Shown here piece by piece: positions 26,656-35,095 of a stretch of 64,000 nt of DNA (position 1 is the first letter of the stretch; every line of letters begins with the position of its first letter). The notes below the pieces were generated by a model that was given only the letters and a program-made list of their open reading frames with translations, made no database searches and was not told the DNA's origin. The position numbers and the translations under genes are program-made. The stretch covers positions 186,001 through 250,000 of the forward strand of contig NZ_PIQH01000003.1 in assembly GCF_003987475.1 (NCBI RefSeq). The letters are read 5' to 3'. The stretch is from Idiomarina tyrosinivorans. Lineage in GTDB: Bacteria > Pseudomonadota > Gammaproteobacteria > Enterobacterales > Alteromonadaceae.

Positions 26656-26727
26656 GGTAAACCTCAAACAGAATTGGCTCGTATAGATAGGTGAATTTTC
26701 GTTCATTGACTATAGAGGTTAGTTATT

Positions 26728-27180
26728 ATGCGTACTATAACTCGGATTCTTGTTGCCGTCAGTTCGCTGTTGGTCGCACAAACTGCGCTAGCGGACGAAT
26801 GCGAGCTCACCATCACTGGTAATGACATGATGCGTTACGATAAAACAGAGCTGTCTGCGCCGGCAAGTTGTAAAGAAGTGACCGTGACTCTGAAACACTC
26901 TGGTACGTTAGCGAAGAGTGTGATGGGCCACAACTGGGTACTGACCCTGCCTGAAGACATGCAGAGCGTTGTGCAGTCTGCGATGTCGCTGAGTTTGGAG
27001 GAAAACTATATTCCAGACACCGACAAAATTATTGCTCATACAAAAGTTGTGGGTGGTGGTGAATCAGACTCAGTCACGTTCTCGACTGCAGACTTGAAAG
27101 CCGGCAAAGATTACCAGTATTTCTGCTCGTTCCCTGGTCATTCTTCAATGATGAAAGGAACGTTCCGTCTTACCCAGTAA
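26728..27180 (+). CDS. azu: Azurin (type 1 blue copper protein)
   Basis: 150 residues including a signal peptide ending TALA/DE, giving a mature protein near the 128 residues of classical azurins. The copper ligands are all present: His68 (MGHNWV), Cys133 and His138 (FCSFPGHSS) and the axial Met142. The disulphide cysteines (CELTI and SCKE) are also conserved. It is a periplasmic electron carrier for terminal oxidases, denitrification enzymes or stress defence. It is a single gene followed by a hairpin terminator, then an RND efflux pair. Confidence 0.96.
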   Translation: MRTITRILVAVSSLLVAQTALADECELTITGNDMMRYDKTELSAPASCKEVTVTLKHSGTLAKSVMGHNWVLTLPEDMQSVVQSAMSLSLEENYIPDTDKIIAHTKVVGGGESDSVTFSTADLKAGKDYQYFCSFPGHSSMMKGTFRLTQ

Positions 27181-27205
27181 CCGACAGAAAAAATGTAAAA
27201 AAGAT

Positions 27206-27234
27206 AACGGCGGGGCTGGCGCTCCGCCGTTTTG
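27206..27234 (+). terminator. Terminator hairpin after azurin
   Basis: AACGGCGG (27206-27213) pairs with CCGCCGTT (27224-27231) across a 10-base loop and is followed by a short T run. It separates azurin from the downstream efflux operon. Confidence 0.65.
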
Positions 27235-27249
27235 CTGACAGAGACAAAT

Positions 27250-28329
27250 ATGACTAAGTGGTTAACGACATTACTGTTTGCTAGCAGTTTACTGATGCCG
27301 ATGGCAAGCCAAGCACAGCAACGCGAGCAGCGTGCTGAATTAGTGATTGTGCAACCGTTACAGTTCGAGCGTGCGCAACAAGTGGTGGAAGCGGTAGGAA
27401 CAGCTCAAGCAATGCGTTCAGTCGCACTGTACCCGAATGTCGCTGACCGCGTGACTGGGGTACATTTTACCCCGGGCGAGCATGTCGATGCAGGAGAGCT
27501 GTTACTTGAGCTCGATGCGCGGCATCAACGAATTGCCGTACAACAGGCTCAAATTACTCTGCGAGATGCTGAACGTAAGGTAACTCGTCTGCGTAAGAGT
27601 GAGCAAGGTGGTGCTGTTCCGCAATCAGAATTAGATGATGCGATAACTGCGCGAGATCTTGCCGCAATAGCGTTAGACCAAGCCCGAGTTGAACTGGATG
27701 ACCGTCGCGTTTATGCGCCGTTCGCCGGTGTTGTCGGACTCACCGACGTGGAGGTGGGTGACCGCATTACCGAGCAGACATTGATTACCACTATCGACGA
27801 TCGCTCTCAATTATTGATCGAATTCACTGCACCAGAATCGGCTTTACCCTTGCTGCAACAGGGGGCGGAACTGCGTTTTAGCCCATGGGCGTTCGCCGAC
27901 CGCCAAGTAACGGCAACAGCCGTGGAACTGGATTCAAGAATTGATCCGCAAACGCGAATGATCCGCGCACGAGCCAAAATTCCCAACCCAAACGACGAAT
28001 TTCTGCCAGGCATGAGTTTTCGCGCGACGTTAAGTTTAGCCGGTGAGTGCTTTGCCGTTATTCCTGAAGCAGCATTGCTATGGGGCGCCAATAGTCCCTA
28101 TGTGTGGCTGGCTAAGCAGCAGACAGCACAGCGCATTGAAGTCCAGATTGAACAACGTTTAGCTGGACGTGTTTTAGTCAGTGGTGAGTTGCACCAAGGC
28201 GACATTCTTATTACCGAGGGTGTACAAAGCTTGCGCGACGGACAAGCGATACGCTACCAGCATGCACAGCTCGACGAACCGGTTGCTGAACAAGAAGTGC
28301 CTGCTGCTGTTGGCGCCAGCGGAGAATAA
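27250..28329 (+). CDS. RND efflux periplasmic adaptor (membrane fusion protein)
   Basis: 359 residues from the ATG at 27250, giving a signal peptide ending ASQAQQ; a TTG at 27232 is less likely. It contains a lipoyl-like segment (GVHFTPGEHVDAGELLLELDARHQRIAVQQ), a short helical hairpin with DAERKVTRLRKSEQGGAVPQSELDDA, then a second lipoyl half (VYAPFAGVVGLTDVEVGDRI) and beta-barrel domains. This is the HlyD/AcrA-type adaptor that links the inner-membrane pump to an outer-membrane channel. It is followed three bases later by the pump; no channel gene is nearby, so a TolC encoded elsewhere is needed. Confidence 0.9.
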   Translation: MTKWLTTLLFASSLLMPMASQAQQREQRAELVIVQPLQFERAQQVVEAVGTAQAMRSVALYPNVADRVTGVHFTPGEHVDAGELLLELDARHQRIAVQQAQITLRDAERKVTRLRKSEQGGAVPQSELDDAITARDLAAIALDQARVELDDRRVYAPFAGVVGLTDVEVGDRITEQTLITTIDDRSQLLIEFTAPESALPLLQQGAELRFSPWAFADRQVTATAVELDSRIDPQTRMIRARAKIPNPNDEFLPGMSFRATLSLAGECFAVIPEAALLWGANSPYVWLAKQQTAQRIEVQIEQRLAGRVLVSGELHQGDILITEGVQSLRDGQAIRYQHAQLDEPVAEQEVPAAVGASGE

Positions 28330-28332
28330 CCC

Positions 28333-31300
28333 ATGGCAAACCATTCAGCGCAACCATATAGTAAACATGACGCTAAAGCACAGTCAGAACTAGTCAACGA
28401 TTTACCTTCTGCGTCTATTCGTCGTCCAGTGCTGATAGTGGTGCTAAATATCCTTATCGTAATCGCCGGGATAGCGGCACTTATGGGGGTGGAAGTCCGC
28501 GAGTTACCTGATGTTGACCGCCCAGTGTTGACAGTGCGGGCATTTCTACCAGGCGCCGCACCAGAAACCGTTGATGCGGAGTTAACCAGCGTACTTGAAG
28601 GCGCCGCAGCGCGGGTGTCGGGGGTGAAATCTATTCGTTCGCAGTCGGAAGAAAATAATGCCCGCATCGTGGTGGAATTCAATCCTGGTGTCGATTTAGA
28701 TGTGGTAGCCAGTGAAACTCGCGAAGCCGTTAGCCAAGTACAAAACCGACTGCCGGAGGACGTTGAGCAAGTGACCGTGGTTAAAGCGGATGACGATGCC
28801 CGTGCAGTGCTCGACATTGCGGTCTCTAGCGATAGCCTTAGCCTTGAACAATTGACTCGGCGCTTAGAAACCGATTTAGCCCCAGAGTTTTTAGCCATTG
28901 AAGGGGTGGCCGACGTACAGCTTAATGGCGATCGGGAGCGAGTGTTACGCGTTGCTTTAGATCCCCTCAAGCTTTCCAGTTATGGTTTGTCGGTAACGGA
29001 TGTCGCTAATGCCTTGCGGCAAGCTCCTTTTGATGTGCCAGCGGGCAGCTTTCGCTCAACTGATCAACGCCTGATTGTTCGTGCTGATGCAACGTCGGTG
29101 ACCGCTCAGCAAGTAGAAGACATTTACATTAACGATACCACGCGCATTGGCGATGTGGCGCAAGCCTATTTTTCGCCGGCCGACGCAGAAAGTTTCGTGC
29201 GCTTGGATGGCAAGCCAGTGGTCGGCTTAGGAATTATTCGTCAGGCTGGCTCTAACACCATTGAGATATCCGACAAAGCACTAAAAATGGTTGAGCGGCT
29301 GCGTAAGCGTTTTCCTGATATGAGCATGACGGTCACCAACGACGATGCCGAATTTATTCGCAAATCTGTGACCGAAGTGGTGATCACGCTGGGTATTACC
29401 ATCGCCTTAGTGGTCGCAACCCTGTGGGTATTTATCGGCTCGCTACGAGCAACCATTGTGCCGGCGTTCTCCATTCCGGTTGCCTTGTTCGGTGCAGTGG
29501 CCGCCATTTGGTTGCTAGGCTTTTCGGTGAATATTCTGACCTTGTTAGCGTTGGTGCTGGCAACCGGCTTGATTGTTGACGATGCCATTGTTGTGGCAGA
29601 AAACATTCAGCGTCGCCGTGCAGAAGGTTTGGGCCCTCGAGCCGCTGCGGTACTGGGAACCCGAGAGGTATTCTTTGCGGTTATCGCGACAACCGCGGTA
29701 TTAGCGGCGGTGTTTCTCCCCATTGCCTTTTTACCCTCTACTGCAGGCCGTTTGTTCCGTGAATTTGGCGGTGTGCTGGCGGCAGCGGTATTGATATCGT
29801 CATTCGTGGCGTTGTCGTTGGTGCCGGCTTTTACTGCACGCTTGCCAAAAGATGCCGGTAAAAAGAACATCTTTGCTGGCGCGGGATTGCGTGCTCGCGA
29901 GTTTTATCATCGCAGCTTAAAACTGGCATTACGATGGCCATGGACTGTGTTCTTGGCTTCATTGTTGGCTGCGGGAGGCGGCGCTTGGCTGTATAACTCG
30001 GTAGATAATGAGCTGTTACCCAGCGAAGACCGTGGTGTTATACGAGTGTTTGCCAGTGGTCCCGACGGCGTTGGCCTGAACTTTATGGACCGCCAAGCAC
30101 GGCAATTAGAGGGAATTCTGAAGCCGTATCTAAAGCAGGGTGAAATTGAATCGCTGTACACTGTCGTCGGTCAGTGGGACGTGAATAGGGTCTTGATCAC
30201 CGCTCCGCTAGTGGATTGGGAGCAACGCCAGCGCTCGCAGCAGCAGATCAGTGCGGAGTTACGCGGCCCCGTTTCTGCGGTGCCTGGAGCTCCAGGGCGC
30301 GTATTCAGTTCTAACAGTTTGAATTTACGCGGCCAAGGCGGTGGCCTTGAGCTGGCGATCACCGGTGAAAAATACCAACAGATTTATCAAGTCGCACAGC
30401 AATTCGCTGCAGCGGTTGAACAACGCTTTCCCGCGCTGAAGAATCCTCAGATCTCGTTTCAGCCAACCCAGCCCCAGCTAAGGGTTAAAATTGATCGTTC
30501 GCGTGCGGCGGAGCTAGGCGTTGACCTTAACGAAGTGTCTGCGACACTGCGCGCCGCAATCAGTGGCGATGATATCGCTGACTTGAATGTCGGCGACCAA
30601 GCCATTCCGTTAATCTTGCAAACCCGCATGAATGCCATTAAAGCACCCTCTGATTTACAGAACCTCTACGTCAAAGGACGTGCGGGGCAACTAGTGCCGC
30701 TGTCGAGTATCGCCGAGATTGTTGAAGAGGGCGTTTCAGCAGAATTAGAGCGGCATGCCCAGCGGCGCGCTATCGAAATTAGCATGGACTTGCCAGAAAG
30801 CTATCCGATGGAACAAGCAGTGGATGAGTTGCGCAATTTAGCGCAAGAAATGCTTCCAGACGGCAATGGTTTGGTGTTTTTAGGCGAGGCTGCAACCTAC
30901 GAAGATACCCAAAACGAAGTAGCGTTGACCTATTTACTGGCATTTATTGTGGTTTTCTTAGTACTGGCTGCACAGTTTGAGAGCGTTAACAGCGCAACGG
31001 TGGTTATGGCGACCGTCCCGTTCGGCATTGCAGCCGCCATTTATGCGCTGTTTTTAACCGATACCTCGCTGAACATTTATTCGCAGATTGGCTTGGTGAT
31101 GTTGATTGGTTTGCTGGCAAAGAATGCGGTGCTATTGGTCGAATTTGCCGACCAATTGCGCGATCGAGGGCAGAGTGTTGCCGATGCAGTAGAAAATGCC
31201 GCTATCATCCGCTTGCGGCCGATTATGATGACCTTGGTATCGACGGTTCTTGGTGGTTTACCGCTGATTTTATCCAACGGCGCGGGTGCAGAGGCGCGAA

Positions 31301-31464
31301 ACGCCATTGGTTGGGTAGTATTTGGCGGACTTGGGTTAGCCACGGTGTTCACGCTTTATTTAACGCCGATCATTTACGTCGCGTTGGCGCGTTTTACTAA
31401 GCCGCGTGCAGATGAAAGTGAACGCTTACATCAAGAATTATTGGCTGCTGAGCAAGCGGATTAA
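28333..31464 (+). CDS. RND multidrug efflux permease (HAE-1 type)
   Basis: 1043 residues with the twelve-helix RND plan: helix 1 (VLIVVLNILIVIAGIAALMG), a large periplasmic loop, helices 2-6, helix 7, a second loop, and helices 8-12. The helix 4 segment LVLATGLIVDDAIVVAENIQRR carries the paired aspartates of the proton relay of drug-type pumps. An extra polar extension of about 25 residues precedes helix 1. GGAGAATAACCC precedes the ATG. It forms a two-gene operon with the adaptor. Substrates are unknown. The 3' end lies in a perfect palindrome with the convergent gene. Confidence 0.93.
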   Translation: MANHSAQPYSKHDAKAQSELVNDLPSASIRRPVLIVVLNILIVIAGIAALMGVEVRELPDVDRPVLTVRAFLPGAAPETVDAELTSVLEGAAARVSGVKSIRSQSEENNARIVVEFNPGVDLDVVASETREAVSQVQNRLPEDVEQVTVVKADDDARAVLDIAVSSDSLSLEQLTRRLETDLAPEFLAIEGVADVQLNGDRERVLRVALDPLKLSSYGLSVTDVANALRQAPFDVPAGSFRSTDQRLIVRADATSVTAQQVEDIYINDTTRIGDVAQAYFSPADAESFVRLDGKPVVGLGIIRQAGSNTIEISDKALKMVERLRKRFPDMSMTVTNDDAEFIRKSVTEVVITLGITIALVVATLWVFIGSLRATIVPAFSIPVALFGAVAAIWLLGFSVNILTLLALVLATGLIVDDAIVVAENIQRRRAEGLGPRAAAVLGTREVFFAVIATTAVLAAVFLPIAFLPSTAGRLFREFGGVLAAAVLISSFVALSLVPAFTARLPKDAGKKNIFAGAGLRAREFYHRSLKLALRWPWTVFLASLLAAGGGAWLYNSVDNELLPSEDRGVIRVFASGPDGVGLNFMDRQARQLEGILKPYLKQGEIESLYTVVGQWDVNRVLITAPLVDWEQRQRSQQQISAELRGPVSAVPGAPGRVFSSNSLNLRGQGGGLELAITGEKYQQIYQVAQQFAAAVEQRFPALKNPQISFQPTQPQLRVKIDRSRAAELGVDLNEVSATLRAAISGDDIADLNVGDQAIPLILQTRMNAIKAPSDLQNLYVKGRAGQLVPLSSIAEIVEEGVSAELERHAQRRAIEISMDLPESYPMEQAVDELRNLAQEMLPDGNGLVFLGEAATYEDTQNEVALTYLLAFIVVFLVLAAQFESVNSATVVMATVPFGIAAAIYALFLTDTSLNIYSQIGLVMLIGLLAKNAVLLVEFADQLRDRGQSVADAVENAAIIRLRPIMMTLVSTVLGGLPLILSNGAGAEARNAIGWVVFGGLGLATVFTLYLTPIIYVALARFTKPRADESERLHQELLAAEQAD

Positions 31465-31474
31465 TCCGCTTGCT
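31451..31474. terminator. Perfect 24-bp palindrome spanning two overlapping stop codons
   Basis: AGCAAGCGGATT (31451-31462) is followed immediately by its exact reverse complement (31463-31474). TTAA at 31461-31464 provides TAA stops for both the RND permease (+) and the binding protein (-), and both proteins end in the same residues, QAD. No U tract follows. A cruciform or a 3'-end hairpin in either mRNA is possible. Confidence 0.7.
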
Positions 31475-32189
31475 TGAACCATTCATCCCGCAATTTTTCT
31501 AAGGTGCCATCGGCTTCCAATGTCGCTAACGCTTGGTTGATACCTTGCAAGCGCTGCTGGTTACCCCGTCTAACCGCAAACGCGACCTCGGTCTTATCGT
31601 GGGGGCGCCACAACACGCGAACCTTGCCATGCTGCTGTTGAGCCAAATATTTGCCCACCTGCAGTGGCATGATCACCGCCTCGACCTCGCCTGCCAGTAA
31701 GCGAGACATGGCCTCTTGCTTACTCGCGGTGTGCATCACTCGCATACTGCTGTATATACCCAAGGCTTTTAACTGGTTCTCTAGCTCTGATTGGCGATCG
31801 CCGGTGATTTTTTTGCCAGTGAGGTCGGCAACCGTCTCGGCAGCGCTGGCCTCGTCACGCACAAAAATCACGGTTTCGCGAGCATAATAAGGTTGGCTAA
31901 AAGCGAAATAGGGCAGGCGCTCTTGGGTGATCTCCATTCCCGCAGCGATATCAATTTCCCCAAACCGCAACAACCCGACAACATCGTCCCAGTCGTATTG
32001 CTGAAGATCTAGCGGTTCGTTCATGCGGTCAAAAACGGCGCGCGCGACGGCAACATCGAAGCCAGTGATTTCACCGGCGATATCGAACTGGTAAGGTGGG
32101 TAGCCAGTGGCTACCCCCACTTCATCAGCGGCAAAGCTTGGGGGAGACAATAATATTGTCAGTAATCCGATTGCGCCGATAGCCTTCAC
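31461..32189 (-). CDS. Periplasmic solute-binding protein, family 3
   Basis: 242 residues with a signal peptide (to PSFAAD) and a complete SBP_bac_3 fold: VGVATGYPPYQF, ITGFDVAVARAVFDRM, FGEIDIAAGMEITQERLPYFAFSQPYY, LTGKKITG, and the final LATLEADGTLEKLRDEWF. The domain usually captures amino acids or other small polar solutes. No ABC permease or ATPase adjoins it. Instead it starts with an ATGA overlap at the end of the TerB-like gene in a histidine-kinase operon, so a sensing role with the kinase is possible. It ends in the palindrome shared with the RND gene. Confidence 0.85.
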   Translation of the reverse strand: MKAIGAIGLLTILLSPPSFAADEVGVATGYPPYQFDIAGEITGFDVAVARAVFDRMNEPLDLQQYDWDDVVGLLRFGEIDIAAGMEITQERLPYFAFSQPYYARETVIFVRDEASAAETVADLTGKKITGDRQSELENQLKALGIYSSMRVMHTASKQEAMSRLLAGEVEAVIMPLQVGKYLAQQQHGKVRVLWRPHDKTEVAFAVRRGNQQRLQGINQALATLEADGTLEKLRDEWFKQAD

Positions 32190-32647
32190 TCGCCGGTAAC
32201 CTCTAATTTCGTTTTGATGTAATCACTATGACGTAAATATAGCAGGTCGGCGATTTGCCGCATCATTGCTTCTTCGTATGGGTCTAACTTGCCATCGGCA
32301 TACGCCGTTTGCCAGAGTTGTTTGATTAACTGCACGCGGTCAGGGTAAGAAAGGGCTTTTAGTGGTGCGGTTACTTCCTGTAACGAACTGGCTCCTTCAC
32401 CATAGTCTGAGGCTTTTTCAAAGGCTGCAGTGGCTTGTTGTTCGGAAAGTCCCGATTCTTTTACCAATTGTGTAATGATCCAGCGAGTTTCCGTTCCGTC
32501 GCGTTGATTATCGGCACGACTCATTTCGCTCATCAACACCAGCCCTTGAACCTGTGCTTCGCTGAGCCCGTCAATTTGTGGTAGTGGTGATAATGATGCT
32601 TGATTATCCTTAGCTTTATTCAGCAATGACTGTAAAGCGGCAAACAT
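32186..32647 (-). CDS. TerB-like (tellurite-resistance B fold) protein
   Basis: 153 residues, all helical. The second half has the TerB-like repeat pattern VQLIKQLWQTAYADGKLDPYEEAMMRQIADLL, with the acidic DGxLDxxE loop that binds metal or packs helices in this fold, and the first half has a matching VLMSEMSRADN segment. TerB-fold proteins are cytoplasmic and are linked to stress responses and membrane-associated complexes. The start has a strong GAGGAG. It lies 14 bases after the histidine kinase and overlaps the binding-protein gene, so the three are one operon. Confidence 0.75.
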   Translation of the reverse strand: MFAALQSLLNKAKDNQASLSPLPQIDGLSEAQVQGLVLMSEMSRADNQRDGTETRWIITQLVKESGLSEQQATAAFEKASDYGEGASSLQEVTAPLKALSYPDRVQLIKQLWQTAYADGKLDPYEEAMMRQIADLLYLRHSDYIKTKLEVTGE

Positions 32648-32661
32648 GCTAACTCCTCTAG

Positions 32662-34032
32662 TTAAGAGACTTCGAGATTCGGCAGTTGGATCGTGAATTC
32701 ACTGCCTTCGCCGGGTACCGAGCGCAAACTAATTTGGCCTTTAAGCTTTTGCGTGACCAAGTTGTATACAATACTCAGACCTAAGCCTGATCCGCCTTGA
32801 TTTCGGGAAGTGGTATAAAATGGATTGAACGCTTGTTTTTGCACGTCTTGTTCCATACCGCGGCCGTTATCGGCAAATACCAGTTGTAGGCCATTCTCTG
32901 TCGCACTGACGTTGATACTGATCTGATTCTGCTCGTTGGCTTCATTAAATGCGTGCTCATTCGTATTGCTGACCAAATTAGTGATGATCTGCGCGATCGC
33001 TCCTTGAAAGGTTTTAATCTGCAATTGTGCGTCGCCATGGATAGTGATGTCGACCAACTTCTTTTTCACCAAAGGCTTCAGTGAAACAACCAAGGAGCGT
33101 AAATAATCGACCATTTCTACGTCGACCAGTTCAAAACTGGATTGATCCACCGCGGTGCGTTTGAAGTTTTGGATCAGCTTTGCGGCGCGGTGGAGGTTAC
33201 TTTCCATTAAGTCGTAAGCCTCTTCGGCTTCCTCGATGAAGCTAAGCAACAGGCGCTTCGACAACTTGCCATCGTTAAATTGTTGATGCAGCTGTTTGAT
33301 CCGCTGCTTACACAGGGAGGTTGCAGTGACTGCCACCCCAAGCGGCGTATTCACTTCATGTGCGACACCGGCCACGAGTTTCCCCAGTGCTGCCATTTTT
33401 TCGGTTTCAACTAACCGCTGCTGTGCCATGCGGAAGTTATCCAGCGCTTGTTCTAGCGATGCTGTTCGGGCTTTCACACGATTTTCTAATTCGGCATTTT
33501 GAGCAACTAATTGGCGCTCGTAAATTTCTCGCTGATAGGCACTCAACGCGCGACCATAAATGTCGGCCAACATACCAACAAAAGCGACCTCATCTTCGTG
33601 CCACCGCCGGCCTTTTTCGCGACCTTCGCAACAAAGTACGCCAATCATCTCACCGCGGTGACGTAAGGGTATATTCAACATGCTAAAAATGCCGTAAGCC
33701 GGTAAGTATTCGGCAGCAAACTCTAACGTCGCGGTATTGTCGTAGGCATCGTTAGCGATAATGGTGCGTTCTTTTCGCAGAGCCGCAAAATAGCTGGGAA
33801 AATCGGCAGCATGTATTGCCGTGTCGGTTTCAGTGATATCGCCATTATCGCAGAGAATGGCGCAGTGGAGTGCGTCTTTATTGTCGTTTAATAACCAAAT
33901 GCCGGCGCGGGTTATGTGTAACCCCTGTACCGCGGATTGGATAATCAGTTGCTGAGCAGCATCTAAATCACCGCGGTCTATTTTGTCGGATCTTGAAACC
34001 TCTAACAGAATGTCTTCCAGTTCTGCGCGCAT
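32662..34032 (-). CDS. Cytoplasmic GAF-domain sensor histidine kinase
   Basis: 456 residues. Residues ~15-165 form a GAF domain (AGIWLLNDNKD, GIFSMLNIPLRHRGEMIGVLCCEG). A coiled coil (~170-210) leads to the HisKA domain with His225 in VAHEVNTPLG, then a HATPase with NTNEHAF, DNGRGM and GGSGLGLSIV (N, G1 and G2 boxes). There is no membrane segment, and no response regulator is encoded next to it. A cytoplasmic ligand or redox cue would be sensed by the GAF domain. It heads an operon with a TerB-like protein and a periplasmic binding protein. AGGA precedes the ATG. Confidence 0.9.
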   Translation of the reverse strand: MRAELEDILLEVSRSDKIDRGDLDAAQQLIIQSAVQGLHITRAGIWLLNDNKDALHCAILCDNGDITETDTAIHAADFPSYFAALRKERTIIANDAYDNTATLEFAAEYLPAYGIFSMLNIPLRHRGEMIGVLCCEGREKGRRWHEDEVAFVGMLADIYGRALSAYQREIYERQLVAQNAELENRVKARTASLEQALDNFRMAQQRLVETEKMAALGKLVAGVAHEVNTPLGVAVTATSLCKQRIKQLHQQFNDGKLSKRLLLSFIEEAEEAYDLMESNLHRAAKLIQNFKRTAVDQSSFELVDVEMVDYLRSLVVSLKPLVKKKLVDITIHGDAQLQIKTFQGAIAQIITNLVSNTNEHAFNEANEQNQISINVSATENGLQLVFADNGRGMEQDVQKQAFNPFYTTSRNQGGSGLGLSIVYNLVTQKLKGQISLRSVPGEGSEFTIQLPNLEVS

Positions 34033-34089
34033 GGCAATCCTCGCCGATACTTTTCTCCATCCTATGCAAAGCGTCGAAGAAAAACAAAT

Positions 34090-35025
34090 TTAGGCTTTTT
34101 CAGCCACTTCTGTCACTCGTTGTCGGAACCAACGATGGCCAGCATCGTGTTGCAATAATGGGCTCCAGATCATGGTCAAGGCGAGCGCTGGGATGTTAAA
34201 TGGCGGTTGCTTAATCACCAACCCCGGGTCGTCGGCGTAGAGTTGTGCAGCACGGGTTGGCAGGGTCGCGACCAAGCCTTGGCGCGCTAGATACATCGCT
34301 ACGTGATAATTGCGGGTAAACACTTTGATGTTACGACGCAAATCCTGTTCCGCCAGCGCCTCATCGACCCAGCCCAGCTTTTGCACATCGTGCGGATTCA
34401 TGCCCACGCCGACGCCAAAGCCGGTTTTACTCACCCAAACATGCTCGGCTTCGAGGTAGTGCGGCAGATCATAGTGCGTGAGTAATGGATGGTCGTTACG
34501 GATCAGCACCGAAAAATCATCGTCCCAAAGCGATTTTTGGTGAAACGACTGGGGAAGCTTTTCAAAACGATTAATGGCGAGGTCAACTTTACCATTTTCG
34601 ACATCGTGAAAACTGATGTCACTGGGTGTCATAATGTCTAGTGAAATACTTGGTGCCTCCTCTGCCAGCGCCTCAAGCAGCATTGGAATCAGCGTTGAAG
34701 CTGCGTAATCAGAGGCCATGATGCGAAACACTCGATCGCTGGTTTGGGCTTCGAATTCTCGCGACGGCTGGATCATTTCTTCTACCGAATAGAGCACTTC
34801 GCGGAGTGGCTGCATCATTGCTAGCGCCCGTTCGGTGGGAACCATACCCTCACTGGTGCGAACAAGCAGCGGGTCGTTCAGGAGTTGCCGAAGCCGTTTG
34901 AGTCCGTTACTCATTGCTGGCTGGGTGATGTTAAGTTGCGCTGCGGCCTTGGTGACATTGCACTCGCGTAACAACACATCTAAATAGATCAGTAAGTTGA
35001 GATCGATCGACTGCAGGTTGTTCAT
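34090..35025 (-). CDS. LysR-family transcriptional regulator
   Basis: 311 residues: N-terminal winged helix (LDVLLRECNVTKAAAQLNITQPAMSNGLKRLRQLLNDPLLVR) and a substrate-binding domain from about residue 95. The closest general match is the NodD/LeuO-like group, judged by the DLNLLIYLDVLLRE opening. The ATG directly abuts the U tract of a terminator hairpin that ends the upstream ABC operon, and its -10 box lies in that hairpin (see 35031-35063). The target may be the kinase operon downstream (57 bases away, same strand) or the ABC exporter upstream; neither is shown. Confidence 0.9.
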   Translation of the reverse strand: MNNLQSIDLNLLIYLDVLLRECNVTKAAAQLNITQPAMSNGLKRLRQLLNDPLLVRTSEGMVPTERALAMMQPLREVLYSVEEMIQPSREFEAQTSDRVFRIMASDYAASTLIPMLLEALAEEAPSISLDIMTPSDISFHDVENGKVDLAINRFEKLPQSFHQKSLWDDDFSVLIRNDHPLLTHYDLPHYLEAEHVWVSKTGFGVGVGMNPHDVQKLGWVDEALAEQDLRRNIKVFTRNYHVAMYLARQGLVATLPTRAAQLYADDPGLVIKQPPFNIPALALTMIWSPLLQHDAGHRWFRQRVTEVAEKA

Positions 35026-35030
35026 AAAAA

Positions 35031-35063
35031 TAATCCCAGCATATAGATAATGCTGGGATTATA
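35031..35063 (-). terminator. Terminator of the ABC exporter operon overlapping the lysR promoter
   Basis: TAATCCCAGCAT (35031-35042) pairs perfectly with ATGCTGGGATTA (35050-35061) over a 7-base loop. On the minus strand five T residues follow and run straight into the lysR ATG at 35025, so this is a good terminator for the operon ending at 35096. A perfect TATAAT (35063-35058, minus) overlaps the distal arm and could be the lysR -10 box; the region for a -35 is weak (TGGTGT). Confidence 0.8.
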
Positions 35064-35095
35064 AAGCTGATGAATAAACTACACCAGTCTAGTGT

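Noticed and set aside
28254-28970. 238-codon minus-strand frame opposite the RND permease
   Set aside because: Ser/Thr/Arg-rich composition typical of an antisense shadow; the RND gene on the other strand is complete.
31461-32189. Binding protein as part of an amino-acid ABC importer
   Set aside because: No ABC permease or ATPase gene adjoins it; the operon partners are a TerB-like protein and a histidine kinase.
32186-32647. Tellurite-resistance (ter) operon
   Set aside because: Only a lone TerB-fold protein is present; TerA, TerC, TerD or TerZ genes are absent.
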